A program made the translations under genes and the position numbers. The notes beneath the pieces are model-generated. The model was not told where the DNA came from. It was given only the letters and a program-made list of their open reading frames with translations, and did no database searches. Shown here piece by piece: positions 15,105-24,500 of a stretch of DNA of 31,618 bases (its first letter is position 1; the number at the start of each line of letters is the position of its first letter). Source of the stretch: an uncultured Lachnospiraceae bacterium (lineage in GTDB: Bacteria; Bacillota; Clostridia; Lachnospirales; Lachnospiraceae); assembly GCA_910586405.1 (NCBI GenBank), contig CAJUII010000016.1, positions 1 through 31,618 of the forward strand. The letters run 5' to 3'.

Positions 15105-15515
15105 TTAATCAACAATCTGCTCCCGCACGGCGTCTAGGTCTTCGGCTGTCATGCCGCAGGGCTTCATCACAAGCTGCTGTTTGTCATCATTGTATCTCGG
15201 TATCAAATGGATGTGAAAATGAAAGACCGTCTGCCCGGCAACCTCATTATTGTTCTGAATCAAATTAAACCCATCACAGCCCAACTGATCGGTCATAACC
15301 GCCGCCATCTTTTTTGCGAGCGGCAGCGCCTTTACCGCAATGCTGTCATCAAGTTCATACAGATTCTTGTAATGATCTTTGGGAAGGATCAGTGCATGTC
15401 CCTTCGTGACTGGATTTAGGTCCAGAATAACCCTGAAATCATCATCCTCATACAATGTTCTCGACGGGATTTCCCCGTTTGCAATCTTGCAAAAAATACA
15501 ATTCTCATCTCTCAT
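15105..15515 (-). CDS. HIT-family (HINT-like) nucleotide hydrolase
   Basis: I start at ATG 15515 (MRDENCIFCK, 136 residues) because GGAGGATGACAAC precedes it; longer versions would run into the upstream gene. The histidine triad is H99-x-H101-x-H103 in FHFHIHLIPR. The N-terminal CIFC pair (C6, C9) with later histidines is the usual structural zinc site of bacterial HINT-type proteins. These enzymes hydrolyse nucleoside phosphoramidates and adenylated compounds; physiological substrates are generally unclear. It starts 17 bases after the stop of the flavodoxin-SCP2 gene, in one operon with it. Confidence 0.95.
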   Translation of the reverse strand: MRDENCIFCKIANGEIPSRTLYEDDDFRVILDLNPVTKGHALILPKDHYKNLYELDDSIAVKALPLAKKMAAVMTDQLGCDGFNLIQNNNEVAGQTVFHFHIHLIPRYNDDKQQLVMKPCGMTAEDLDAVREQIVD

Positions 15516-15531
15516 GTTGTCATCCTCCATT

Positions 15532-16533
15532 TTAGGCTTTCGGTGCCGCAAACACATACAGTAAGTCAAGCATTCGAAGCACCTTGAAGTCCCCCTTCAT
15601 TTTCATATCCCCGGACATAAATGCTTTTTGAAATGTCATGCGGCCCTGTACAATATCCTCCATTATTTTAGACGATACCTGCATCTCCACATCAAAGCTT
15701 GCTGCATCCCCATAATGACACTCCATCTCTGTCCCGTCCACTTTGAGAATCAGCGGCAGCTGCGCCTCCGGCATACAGAACTTGTAGACAGCACTAAATC
15801 CTGCTTGCGGATAGAAATGATCTTTAAGCTCCTGCAAAAACATGGTGCTGTCCGGCTCCCTCACGCTCATTAAGTCCTTGAACATACTCGCAAGCTCCTG
15901 GATATCCTCTTTCTGCTTCTGCACATACAGATCATCACTGGCAAGCTCGGATAGCTGCTCTGCCTCCTGCGGCGTCAGATTCAAGCTCTGTGTAAACGTA
16001 ATCTTCTGCTTGACAGCCTGATTGCTGTTCGGGAAGATGGGCAGCTTTTGGTTAATCGAGCGGTACACGTCCTCTGTGCGCTTCTCGATCACTCGCGCGT
16101 ACCCTGGCGTCTGCTCAAGCTCTGATACATCCGCCACATAACCACAGATTCCCGTAATCGGACGTCCTCCAAGAATCTCCCACGCCTCTGTGAGAACCTT
16201 GGTCGCATCATGCTCGCCGTAAGTCGTTGCCATGACGATCGGGCACATATACGTATTAGAAATCTTTTCCTTGTCGCCATACAGCCAGCAGGAATCCAAG
16301 AACTGCTGCATATAACCACCGATTCCATACCACTCTACTGTCGTCGCCAAAATCACGCCGTCTGCGTCCTTTAATGTCTGTGGCAATGTGACAATATTAT
16401 TTTTAAACTCATACAGGTCATAGCGCTCCACGCTGACATTCAGCTCTCTCAGCACCTCCTGTATCTTGTTTAACACATATAATGTCGGGTCTCCTATCAA
16501 CCCTCTGCCTCCATAATAAATATTGATCTTCAC
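15532..16533 (-). CDS. Flavodoxin-like FMN reductase fused to SCP2-type domain
   Basis: The start is the GTG at 16533 (VKINIYYGGRG, 333 residues): AGGAGGGTACAAAG lies just upstream and GTGA overlaps the rhomboid stop by four bases. Residues 1-185 have the NAD(P)H-dependent FMN reductase/flavodoxin fold, with the phosphate-binding start IYYGGRG, DADGVILATTVEWYGI and IVMATTYGEHDATK. Residues about 225-333 resemble an SCP2 sterol-carrier-like lipid-binding domain (LPLILKVDGTEMECHYG, GRMTFQKAFMSGDMKMKGD). The combination suggests redox chemistry on a hydrophobic or membrane-derived substrate; the reaction is unknown. Confidence 0.85.
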   Translation of the reverse strand: MKINIYYGGRGLIGDPTLYVLNKIQEVLRELNVSVERYDLYEFKNNIVTLPQTLKDADGVILATTVEWYGIGGYMQQFLDSCWLYGDKEKISNTYMCPIVMATTYGEHDATKVLTEAWEILGGRPITGICGYVADVSELEQTPGYARVIEKRTEDVYRSINQKLPIFPNSNQAVKQKITFTQSLNLTPQEAEQLSELASDDLYVQKQKEDIQELASMFKDLMSVREPDSTMFLQELKDHFYPQAGFSAVYKFCMPEAQLPLILKVDGTEMECHYGDAASFDVEMQVSSKIMEDIVQGRMTFQKAFMSGDMKMKGDFKVLRMLDLLYVFAAPKA

Positions 16534-17195
16534 CCTTTGTACCCTCCTGTATTCACCAAATTTATCATCGCCATAATCAGTATCCCACATAATAGTCCGC
16601 CCACGTGGGCTGCATTGTCTATCCCCACTGCCCGTGAGCCAGAATAAATCATATACACTACTGCAAAAATCAGCTTTCCCACCGAAATACTCTCATAGGC
16701 ACTTGGAATCTCCCTTCCGTCCTGGTCTAAAATATCCATTGTGACCTGTCTATATGACCTGCGCCTCAAGTCGCGGGCCAAAACCAGAACAAACAAAGCG
16801 CCAACCAGTCCGAAGATTGCGCCGCTCGCGCCCACAGCATCATAGATATTTCCTGTCAGAACAGCATAGAGAATCGAAAAAATACTTCCGCCAAAGCCAG
16901 ACAAAAGGTACAAGATGACAAATGAAATATGCCCAACGGTCTGCTCCACCATCTGCCCCAATCCGACCAAAAAGATCATGTTGCTGACAATATGCTCTAT
17001 ATCTGCATGCAGGAAGATCGAAGTCAAAAATCTGTAGTACTCATGCTCCACAAAAATCTTCTCCGCATTCATACTACCAATAGTATACACCACTTCGCCT
17101 ATTTGTGTACACAAAATATAACCAATAATATTTAATACAAGGAGTACCAGCGTTACGATATAACTGCGCCAGTTTGATACATTTTGTTCCTCCAT
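16530..17195 (-). CDS. Rhomboid-family intramembrane serine protease
   Basis: The start is ATG 17195 (MEEQNVSNWR, 221 residues): AGAGGTG precedes it, and longer versions would overlap the promoter at 17217-17246. The six-helix rhomboid core is visible, with the conserved HADIEHIVSNM (H63, N72) in the second helix, the catalytic serine S124 in GASGAIFGL and the catalytic histidine H197 in NAAHVGGLLCG. A hydrophilic cytoplasmic insertion of about 25 residues (RDLRRRSYRQVTMDILDQDG) sits between two late helices. It cleaves membrane proteins within or near the bilayer; substrates cannot be predicted. First gene of an operon with the flavoprotein and HIT genes. Confidence 0.94.
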   Translation of the reverse strand: MEEQNVSNWRSYIVTLVLLVLNIIGYILCTQIGEVVYTIGSMNAEKIFVEHEYYRFLTSIFLHADIEHIVSNMIFLVGLGQMVEQTVGHISFVILYLLSGFGGSIFSILYAVLTGNIYDAVGASGAIFGLVGALFVLVLARDLRRRSYRQVTMDILDQDGREIPSAYESISVGKLIFAVVYMIYSGSRAVGIDNAAHVGGLLCGILIMAMINLVNTGGYKG

Positions 17196-17216
17196 GCGCT
17201 CACCTCTTTGTTGAGA

Positions 17217-17246
17217 AGTATAACGCATGATGGCTATTCTTGTCAA
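17217..17246 (-). promoter_or_regulatory. Promoter of the rhomboid operon
   Basis: On the minus strand TTGACA (17241-17246) and TATACT (17217-17222) are separated by 18 bases. It starts nine bases after the ribH stop codon, and I see no terminator between ribH and this promoter, so some readthrough from the rib operon is likely. Confidence 0.8.
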
Positions 17247-17254
17247 ATCACTGT

Positions 17255-17722
17255 TTATCCCTCAATCTCACGAATTAGATTCACCATCTCGATCGCGCCC
17301 ACTGCACAGTCATAGCCCTTGTTGCCGGCCTTAGAACCTGCCCGCTCGATCGCCTGCTCGATGTTGTCTGTAGTGAGCACGCCAAACATGATTGGAATAC
17401 CACACTCAAGCGATACCGCAGCAATGCCCTTAGAGACTTCATTGCACACATAATCATAGTGGCTGGTAGCGCCGCGAATCACTGCCCCTAAGCAGATCAC
17501 TGCATCATATTTTCCGCTCCTTGCCATCTTAGAAGCGATCAGCGGAATCTCAAAAGCTCCTGGAACCCATGCCACATGAATATCCTCCTCGCGCACATCA
17601 TGGCGAATCAGCCCGTCCATCGCCCCGCCAAGCAGTCTGGATGTGATGAACTCGTTAAATCGTGCTGCGACAATGCCAACTCTTATCTCGCTCGATACTA
17701 ATTTTCCCTCAAATGTTTTCAT
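17255..17722 (-). CDS. ribH: 6,7-dimethyl-8-ribityllumazine synthase
   Basis: A 155-residue lumazine synthase that condenses the RibD-derived pyrimidine with dihydroxybutanone phosphate and typically forms icosahedral 60-mers. Signatures: GIVAARFNEFITSRLL, WVPGAFEIPL, the substrate and catalytic loop LGAVIRGATSHYDYV with its histidine, PIMFGVLTTDNIEQAIERAG and the C-terminal GNKGYDCA. Normal family length. GAGAGGG precedes the ATG. Last gene of ribD-ribE-ribBA-ribH, 52 bases after ribBA. Confidence 0.98.
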   Translation of the reverse strand: MKTFEGKLVSSEIRVGIVAARFNEFITSRLLGGAMDGLIRHDVREEDIHVAWVPGAFEIPLIASKMARSGKYDAVICLGAVIRGATSHYDYVCNEVSKGIAAVSLECGIPIMFGVLTTDNIEQAIERAGSKAGNKGYDCAVGAIEMVNLIREIEG

Positions 17723-17774
17723 ATCAATTCCCTCTCTTTTTGTGATGATTCTGTATATTGTTCTTCCTATATAT

Positions 17775-18974
17775 TTAATACTTTAAAATATGTCCCATAC
17801 GACGCTGCTTTGTTTTCAGATAAAATAGATCATGCGCTGTGGCATCCACCTGAATCGGCACACGCTCAAGTATCTCCAAGCCAAATCCCGTCAACTGATA
17901 CACTTTATCGGGGTTGTTTGTCAAAAGACGGATACTTTGTACACCCAGCTCCCGCAGAATCTGTGCGCCGATAAAATATTCACGCTCATCGCCCGCAAAG
18001 CCCAGCGCCAGATTTGCCTCTAGCGTGTCCATGCCCTGCTCTTGCAGTTCATACGCGCGCAGCTTGTTGATCAGCCCGATGCCCCGGCCTTCCTGGCGCA
18101 TATAGAGCAAAATCCCCCGGCCCTCCTGCTCAATCTGTGTCATGGCAGCGGCAAACTGCTGCCCGCAGTCACAGCGCAGTGAACCAAATGTATCCCCCGT
18201 CAAGCATTCAGAGTGTACACGGCACAAAACATCCTTCCCGTCGCCAATCTCCCCTTTTACCAAAGCGACATGATGTTCTCCATTGAGCCGGTTCACGAAA
18301 CCATATGCCTTGAAATCACCATATTTCGTTGGCATCTTGACTACTGCCTGCCGCTCCACCAGCTTATCATGACATTTGCGGTACTCCTGCAAATCCCGGA
18401 TTGTGATAATGGTTAGCTGCCATTTTTGCGCCAGCTCCATCAATTCCGGCATACGCATCATCGTACCATCTTCGCGCATAATCTCGCAGCACAAGCCGCA
18501 CTCCTTCAAGCCTGCCAGACGGCACAGATCGATCGTCGCTTCCGTGTGGCCAGCGCGTTCCAACACGCCATTTCGCTTTGCCAGCAAAGGAAACATATGT
18601 CCCGGTCTGCGAAAATCCTCAGGCTTTGCATCCTCCGCCACACAGCCAAGCGCCGTGACAGATCGCTCTGCGGCAGAAATGCCAGTGCTGGTCGCCACAT
18701 GATCGATAGAAACGGTGAACGCCGTCTCATGATTGTCTGTATTGTGCTGCACCATCTGCGGAATACACAGCCTTTGCACATATTCCTCAGACATCGGCAT
18801 ACAGATCAGCCCCTTGCCATATGTCGCCATAAAATTAATGTTCTCGGTGGTGGCATACTCTGCCGCGCAGATAAAATCCCCCTCATTCTCACGGTCCGGG
18901 TCATCTGTCACCATAATGATCCTGCCGTCCCGGAGTGCACAAAGCGCCTCCTCCACTGTGTTAAACTCTGCCAT
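17775..18974 (-). CDS. ribBA: Bifunctional DHBP synthase / GTP cyclohydrolase II
   Basis: A 399-residue fusion supplying both precursors of riboflavin. Residues 1-200 are 3,4-dihydroxy-2-butanone-4-phosphate synthase (DDPDRENEGDFICAAE, GHTEATIDLCRLAGL). Residues 200-399 are GTP cyclohydrolase II, with zinc cysteines in ECLTGDTFGSLRCDCGQQ, the catalytic RQEGRGIGL and the GTP-binding LLTNNPDK. AAAGGATGAAAAG precedes the ATG. It lies 45 bases after ribE in the rib operon and falls under the same FMN riboswitch. Confidence 0.98.
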   Translation of the reverse strand: MAEFNTVEEALCALRDGRIIMVTDDPDRENEGDFICAAEYATTENINFMATYGKGLICMPMSEEYVQRLCIPQMVQHNTDNHETAFTVSIDHVATSTGISAAERSVTALGCVAEDAKPEDFRRPGHMFPLLAKRNGVLERAGHTEATIDLCRLAGLKECGLCCEIMREDGTMMRMPELMELAQKWQLTIITIRDLQEYRKCHDKLVERQAVVKMPTKYGDFKAYGFVNRLNGEHHVALVKGEIGDGKDVLCRVHSECLTGDTFGSLRCDCGQQFAAAMTQIEQEGRGILLYMRQEGRGIGLINKLRAYELQEQGMDTLEANLALGFAGDEREYFIGAQILRELGVQSIRLLTNNPDKVYQLTGFGLEILERVPIQVDATAHDLFYLKTKQRRMGHILKY

Positions 18975-19019
18975 CTTTTCATCCTTTCTTAATTCCTTGC
19001 TGATCGCTGTTCTTCAATC

Positions 19020-19661
19020 CTAAAATCCGTTTTCTAACAAATACTCTTTCGTGATCACACGCCTGCGCTCAGGTGCTCTGGCTGTTAACTTTTCTATATA
19101 TTTACCTATCACATCCGTCTCAACATTCACAATATCCCCTTCCCTTCGCTCCTGTAAGACAGTCTGCCGCACTGTGTGCGGAATCGCTGAAATAGAAAAG
19201 TCTCTTCGGGTGACGGCTGCCACTGTCAGGCTGATTCCGTCGAGCGCCACAGAACCCTTCTCCACAATATAGCGCAAAACTTCCTCCTTTGCCTCGACTG
19301 TATACCAAATCGCTGTGTCATCGCGCCGAATCTGCGTGATTCTCCCAATATCATCCACATGTCCTGCAACTATATGTCCGCCAAACCGCCCGTTTACGGG
19401 CATTGCCCGCTCCAGATTGACATGACTGCCGCGCGCCAGGCACGCCAGTGAGGATCGGTCTAAGGTTTCATGCATGACATCCGCCGCAAAGCTGTCGGTA
19501 AACAGATTTGTCACAGTCAGACAGACACCATTCACGGCGATGCTGTCGCCAATCTTCGTATCCTCTAAAACTGTTTGGGCATGAACCTTTAGCACAGCGG
19601 AATACTGCCCTCTCTGAATCATCGCAACTGTTCCAATCTCCTCAATAATCCCAGTGAACAT
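19020..19661 (-). CDS. ribE: Riboflavin synthase, alpha subunit
   Basis: A 213-residue riboflavin synthase that dismutates two lumazine molecules to riboflavin and the pyrimidine precursor. The two homologous lumazine-binding barrels are visible: the first with MFTGIIEEIG, SIAVNGVCLTV and HETLDRSSL, the second with GHIVAGHVDDIG, SVALDGISLTV and IPHTVRQT. The C-terminal trimerisation helix follows. The start codon, with AGGTGG seven bases upstream, lies within ribD, an overlap of 20 bases, indicating translational coupling. Confidence 0.98.
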   Translation of the reverse strand: MFTGIIEEIGTVAMIQRGQYSAVLKVHAQTVLEDTKIGDSIAVNGVCLTVTNLFTDSFAADVMHETLDRSSLACLARGSHVNLERAMPVNGRFGGHIVAGHVDDIGRITQIRRDDTAIWYTVEAKEEVLRYIVEKGSVALDGISLTVAAVTRRDFSISAIPHTVRQTVLQERREGDIVNVETDVIGKYIEKLTARAPERRRVITKEYLLENGF

Positions 19662-20748
19662 GATTTACCACCTCACTCTCAATCAAAAAATCATCGCCAA
19701 GTTTGGTCACAGTGCTGTTTTGCAGATGAAAGGCATCCGCCGGAGCAGGTACACCTGCCCCCTCTACAGGAGTTCTCGCCGTCTCGCCGCCAAAGAGCTT
19801 AGGAGCAATATATGCCTGAACCTTCTGCACAATGCCGCTTTTGAGCGCTGCCCAATTCAGCGTGCCGCCGCCCTCCAGCAAAACACTGTCAATCTGCTCC
19901 TGTCCCAGCCTACACATCAACTGCTGCATATCCACATGCCCTTCCTTTTCCTCCACAACTATCATGCGGCAGCCTGATTCTTCAAAGGCGCGATGGCTGG
20001 CTGTGTCTGTACAGCAAGTCGCAAGAATCGTCGGCGTCTGCCTGGCCCCTGTCACCACCTGCGCTGCCAGCGGTGTGCGCAGATGGGTATCACAGACGAT
20101 GCGCACCGGACTTCTGCCATCGGGAAGCCTACAGGTAAGCATCGGATCGTCTGCCAATATTGTCCCTACGCCTACCATGATTGCCGTATAGCGGTGGCGC
20201 TGGCGCTGAACATGTGCTCGTGCCTCGTCGCCTGTAATCCACTTGGAGTCACCTGTGTAGGCGGCGATCTTTCCGTCCATCGTCATAGCATATTTCATGA
20301 CAACAAAAGGACGATTGTTCTGAATATAATGAAAAAACACCTCATTCAGTGCGTCACACTCTTCCCGCAGCACATGCTCTGTCACCTCAATTCCATGCGC
20401 ACGCAAAATCCCAATTCCTTTTCCCGCCACAAGCGGATTCGGGTCTGTCGATCCTACGACAACCCGCCGAACGCCTGACGCTATAATAGCATCCGTACAA
20501 GGCGGCTGCTTTCCATAATGACAGCATGGCTCTAATGTGACATACATCACGGCGCCCTCCGCCGATTCCGTGCACACGGCTAGCGCATTGCGCTCTGCAT
20601 GGGGACCGCCGTACCTCTCATGCCACCCCTGCCCGATTATCCTTTCATTCTTTACAATGACAGCGCCCACCATGGGATTTGGCGCAGTCCAGCCACATCC
20701 CTTCTCCGCGAGCTGTAGCGCCAGACGCATATATGCCCTGTCATCCAT
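19642..20748 (-). CDS. ribD: Bifunctional diaminohydroxyphosphoribosylaminopyrimidine deaminase / uracil reductase
   Basis: I start at ATG 20748 (MDDRAYMRLA, 368 residues), 8 bases after AGGAGG; a GTG three codons earlier lies within that ribosome binding site. The deaminase half (1-145) shows the zinc and catalytic residues H50 and E52 in GPHAERNAL and C75 and C84 in EPCCHYGKQPPC. The reductase half (150-368) shows MKYAMTMDGKIA, RHRYTAIMVGVGTILADDP and LLEGGGTLNW. It performs two consecutive steps after GTP cyclohydrolase II. First gene of the rib operon, preceded by an unusually long leader with an FMN riboswitch and repeat copies. Confidence 0.97.
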   Translation of the reverse strand: MDDRAYMRLALQLAEKGCGWTAPNPMVGAVIVKNERIIGQGWHERYGGPHAERNALAVCTESAEGAVMYVTLEPCCHYGKQPPCTDAIIASGVRRVVVGSTDPNPLVAGKGIGILRAHGIEVTEHVLREECDALNEVFFHYIQNNRPFVVMKYAMTMDGKIAAYTGDSKWITGDEARAHVQRQRHRYTAIMVGVGTILADDPMLTCRLPDGRSPVRIVCDTHLRTPLAAQVVTGARQTPTILATCCTDTASHRAFEESGCRMIVVEEKEGHVDMQQLMCRLGQEQIDSVLLEGGGTLNWAALKSGIVQKVQAYIAPKLFGGETARTPVEGAGVPAPADAFHLQNSTVTKLGDDFLIESEVVNHVHWDY

Positions 20749-20849
20749 ATGAATCACCTCCTATTTAAATCACTACCAATCCAGTAAAGTACCTACCATG
20801 CTTCAATTGACGTTTCCTTTATGTGCCTATCTGTATCATGTTGGCGAAT

Positions 20850-20919
20850 TACTCCTTACTCCCACGTGGGCGTCCGTCAGCTTCTGCTGACATTGTTTCT
20901 TTGGAAATTGGACTTCTGT
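20850..20919. repeat. Degenerate partial copy of the structured repeat
   Basis: The stretch from ACTCCTTACTCCC to GGACTTCTGT aligns with the inner two thirds of the repeat: the GTCAGC-TTCT-GCTGAC hairpin is identical, flanking bases have diverged, and the outer pairing is now GTCC with GGAC. It lies directly upstream of the full copy on the plus strand, giving a head-to-tail arrangement. The rest of the interval back to ribD (20758-20849) shows nothing that I recognise. Confidence 0.65.
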
Positions 20920-21021
20920 GTGCAATCGAGTAGGGGAATGTCCTTCTCCACTACTCCCGCGACGGGCACCCGTCAGCTTCTGCTGACATGCTTCCTTGGG
21001 GTGCCCGTGTGCATAAAAAAA
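20920..21021. repeat. Terminator-abutting structured repeat, copy 2
   Basis: A 102-base copy about 90% identical to 14259-14359, with the same ends (GTGCAATCGAG and GTGTGCATAAAAAAA). Here the outer stem CGGGCACCC / GGGTGCCCG is perfect over nine bases; copy 1 has one C-to-T change that leaves a G-U pair on the plus-strand RNA. Its terminal A7 is the T-tract of the rib leader terminator at 21014-21046. It lies between that terminator and ribD, so every full-length rib transcript carries the complement of this element. Confidence 0.75.
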
Positions 21022-21046
21022 CTCTGAATGACACTTCATTCAGAGC
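21014..21046 (-). terminator. Riboswitch-controlled terminator of the rib leader
   Basis: On the minus strand CTCTGAATG (21037-21045) and CATTCAGAG (21022-21030) form a perfect nine-base stem around a six-base loop, followed by seven T (21015-21021). It lies 70 bases downstream of the FMN aptamer and about 265 bases before ribD, so it is the likely off-switch formed when FMN is bound. An additional hairpin with 11 of 12 paired bases (21066-21077 with 21095-21106) lies between aptamer and terminator. Confidence 0.85.
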
Positions 21047-21115
21047 TCTTAGCGACACGGATTCTATACAATATGTCATCGCAGACCTATGCACGACATG
21101 TTGTATCTATCCTAT

Positions 21116-21239
21116 TATCTTCTTTCATCCAGACTATACTGTCGGCTTCGGAATTGCACCGAATCATGCCCGCTGACATAGTAGCCGCAGGCTCGTGGGC
21201 TGTACCACCGGTAGGGAATTGCACCCTGCCCTGAAGACG
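21116..21239 (-). promoter_or_regulatory. FMN riboswitch (RFN element)
   Basis: Read on the minus strand, the region has the conserved blocks of the FMN aptamer in order: CTTCAGGGCAGGGTG, AATTCCCTACCGG, AGCCCACGAGC, GGTGCAATTCCGAAGCCGAC, AGTATAGTCTGGATG and the closing GAAAGAAGA, which pairs with TCTTC at the start. FMN binding to this RNA is known to repress riboflavin genes. It sits directly upstream of ribD and downstream of a matching promoter, so it should control the whole ribD-ribE-ribBA-ribH operon by transcription termination. Confidence 0.97.
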
Positions 21240-21262
21240 TTCATACTTTATTTTTATGAATA

Positions 21263-21291
21263 CTATAACATAAAATACTTTTAGAATCAAG
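21263..21291 (-). promoter_or_regulatory. rib operon promoter
   Basis: TTGATT (21286-21291) and TATAGT (21263-21268) on the minus strand are separated by 17 bases and lie about 25 bases before the FMN aptamer. The resulting leader before ribD is roughly 500 bases, long for an FMN-controlled operon because of the repeat copies. Confidence 0.75.
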
Positions 21292-21355
21292 AATCGAATC
21301 AAATGTATTTGTGACAAAGATGACAATGTTAAGCATTTATGGTAAAACTATCAAA

Positions 21356-21384
21356 TTGACATGCATGTTTTCTCTTGTTAGAAT
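21356..21384 (+). promoter_or_regulatory. Promoter of the glucosaminidase gene
   Basis: TTGACA (21356-21361) and TAGAAT (21379-21384) are separated by 17 bases on the plus strand, divergent from the rib promoter about 65 bases away. Transcripts would have a 5-prime leader of about 150 bases. Confidence 0.75.
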
Positions 21385-21421
21385 AATGCTGTTCCAAATA
21401 TCCACATGATCTGACAGCATT
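21385..21421 (+). promoter_or_regulatory. Stem-loop near the 5-prime end of the glucosaminidase leader
   Basis: AATGCTGT (21385-21392) pairs perfectly with ACAGCATT (21414-21421) over 8 bases with a 21-base loop, followed by TTTG. Placed just after the -10, it would be the first structure in the mRNA leader and could act as a 5-prime stabiliser, a weak attenuator or an operator. The remaining leader to 21539 shows no other structure I can support. Confidence 0.4.
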
Positions 21422-21539
21422 TTGTTCGACAGATTCTTGTAATTATCCTTTTAACTTGGATGCATTCTTCACAAATACAAAATAGACAACGCGTAAATAT
21501 TTTTGTTATGATTGATATTCCACTAATTGGAGAAATGAT

Positions 21540-24500
21540 ATGTTTAAGAAAACAAATAAGTGGATTGCCTTACTAGTGTGTGCAGTTCTTTGTATCAACA
21601 GTCCTGCCATCACTTCTACGGCAGAATCCGCATCTGAAAACACAAAAATACAGACATCAAAAACATCGTCTTTTGAATCTGAAAATACAGAATACAAAAC
21701 TTCGAAAACAGATATAACAGAACAATCCAACGAGACTGAACCTGATGAAGAGCAATTCAGTGAATCCGAATTTTCCGATAAACAGGTCAACGAGTCCAAA
21801 CCTATTGAAAATCAGACCACCGAATCCGAATCTTCCGAGGAACAGCTTAGCGAGACCGAACCTGTTGAAAATCAAACCACCGAATCCGAATCTTCCGAGG
21901 AACAGCTCAGTGAAACCGAACCTGTTGAAGAGCAGACCACAGAACCCGAATCTTTCGAGGAGCAGCTCAGTGAAACCGAACCTGTTGAAGAGCAGGTCAT
22001 TGAATCGGAATCCGATTCTTCCGAAGAGCAGTTTACCGAATCGGAGACTCTCGAAATTCAATTAACCGAAACAGATTCCTCTGAGAATGATTATGACCAG
22101 TCGGTCAGCGAAGCCATCGCTGCATTTCGGGATCTCTTACAAGATAGGCCGCTCATGGCGCTGCTATACCACACCGACAGCTATCAGGTGCAACACGAGG
22201 CTGGCTCCTATGACACCCCTGCTGCCACCATCAATAGCGGTCACACGCTCTATATTGAAGATCTTGTGATTCATGACACAGAGGTCTGGTATCAGGTGCG
22301 CTTCTGGCTTGACGGCACCGAGCAGACAGGCTATGTCGAAGCCTACTATCTTGCTTACGCTGACGAGAACTGGATTGCATGGGAAAAAGAATATCTCTCT
22401 GCACTGTTTCCTGAAAGCACCACCTATGGTATCACTGCCTACACAAATACTACAGGACGTATAGATTACTCCGATATCAGTACATTTCCAGGAATTTATC
22501 AGGAAAATCTGCGCACGCTCAAGGAGCAGCATCCCGCGTGGACCTTCGTACCAATGCGAACTGGACTGGATTTCAACACCGCCGTCTCTAATGAAACGGG
22601 CGCCAAAAACCTGATTCAGAATACCGCGAGCAATGCCGCAAAGGGCTGGGTAGGAAATCCCTGCCCGACAGAGAGCGGCTGGTATTATGCAACGAAACCC
22701 GCTGTAGCGCATTATATGAACCCTGTTAACTTTTTAACTGAGACATCCATTTTTCAATTTGAACAGTTGACTTTCAATAGTACGTATCACAATGTTACCG
22801 CAATCCAGACTTTTTTGAACAATACCTTCATGAAAGGAAAAATCCCTGGTGATGGGTCAGGCAGAACTTACGCACAGGCATTTTATGAGATTGGCAAAAA
22901 TCGAAAGTTAAGCCCTATCCATCTCGCCTCGCGTGTCTATCAGGAGCAGGGAAGCGGTAATTCTGCACTGATATCAGGTACTTACAAAGGTTTTGAGGGC
23001 TATTACAATTATTTTAATGTGGGTGTAAATGGTGCCTCCACAGCAGAAAAGGTCACAAAAGGTCTTACCTACGCCAAGCAGAAAGGCTGGAATACACGCT
23101 ACAAATCACTCGACGGCGGCGCTGCCACCATCGGAAACAACTATATATTAAAGGGACAAGACACCGTATACCTTCAAAAATTTAATGTGGATGTCAACAG
23201 TCCCCACGGACTTTACAACCATCAATATATGCAGAATGTGCAGGCGCCTGCAAGTGAATCCTCCTCCATCAAAAGGATGTACGCAGGCACAGGAAGTCTA
23301 AACTCTGGTTTTGTGTTCAAAATTCCTGTTTATCAAAACATGCCTGGGGAAAAAGAAATAAAAAACATCTCCCTCGACAAGACCAGTCTGCATCTCTACA
23401 GACCTGATGCGATCGAAAATATTCCAGGGTCTGGTTTCAATGCTACGGCAACGTTATCTGTAAAAATTGAGCCGGCAGACACTACGGATGACAAGACAAT
23501 AACCTGGACTTCATCCAATCCCAAGATTGTATCCGTCAAGCCAGATCAGACTACGCACAAAGCGACCATCACTGCTCTCGACGGCGGAGAAGCCACCATC
23601 ACTGCCCAATCCGTGAATGGCAAAACTGCCCGATGCAAAGTAAAAGTGGAAGCGCCTCTGTACGGCCTTGAACTAAAAAATTTAAACGCAGAGAACGACG
23701 CACCCTCCGCCACGCTTTACACAGGACAACACCTGACGCTCACCGCAGACTATCAGCCAAAAGACACCACTGACGAAGTCCATATCACATGGTCTAGCTC
23801 AAATCCCTCTGTGGCAAGTGTGCAGGGCGGCAAAGTCACTGCACACACAGCAGGAAATGCGATCATCACTGCTGTCCTTGGCCGGTTTTCGGCAAGCTAT
23901 GAGATTCATGTGGAGGAATGCAACGTGACCTTTATGTCGCCTGACTACACACATGCGCTCAAAAAAATCCAGACAATGATGGGGACAAAGATACCTTCCG
24001 AGAGCTTTCCAACGCTCGAAAATCCAGTGGACAAACTGTTTATAGGATGGTTTACTGACAAAAACGGTCAGGGCACGCGATTTGATTCAAACACTTATGT
24101 CAACCAAAATACCATTGTACTTTATCCTTATTTTGAACAGCAAGGAAAAGGGTTCTATGTCATTCCAGTTGGTGATCAAACTTATACAGGTAAATCCATC
24201 AAACCGCAAGTTCAAGTGTATGACAGCATTGCATACAATGACGGAGACACTGAGTTAATAGAGCTTGTTCAGGGACAGGACTATACCGTATCGTACAAAA
24301 ACAACAAAAATGTCAATACATCGGTGAAAAAATCACCTACCATCACTGTAAAGGGCAAAGGAAATTACGCAGGAACGGAGACTATCACCTTCAATATCCT
24401 GCCAAAGTCCCTCAATGACCACGATATCACTGCCGACAATATCACGGTGGCATACAACGGCAAGGTCCAAAAAACCTCCCCCGCTGTCTACCGTGACGGA

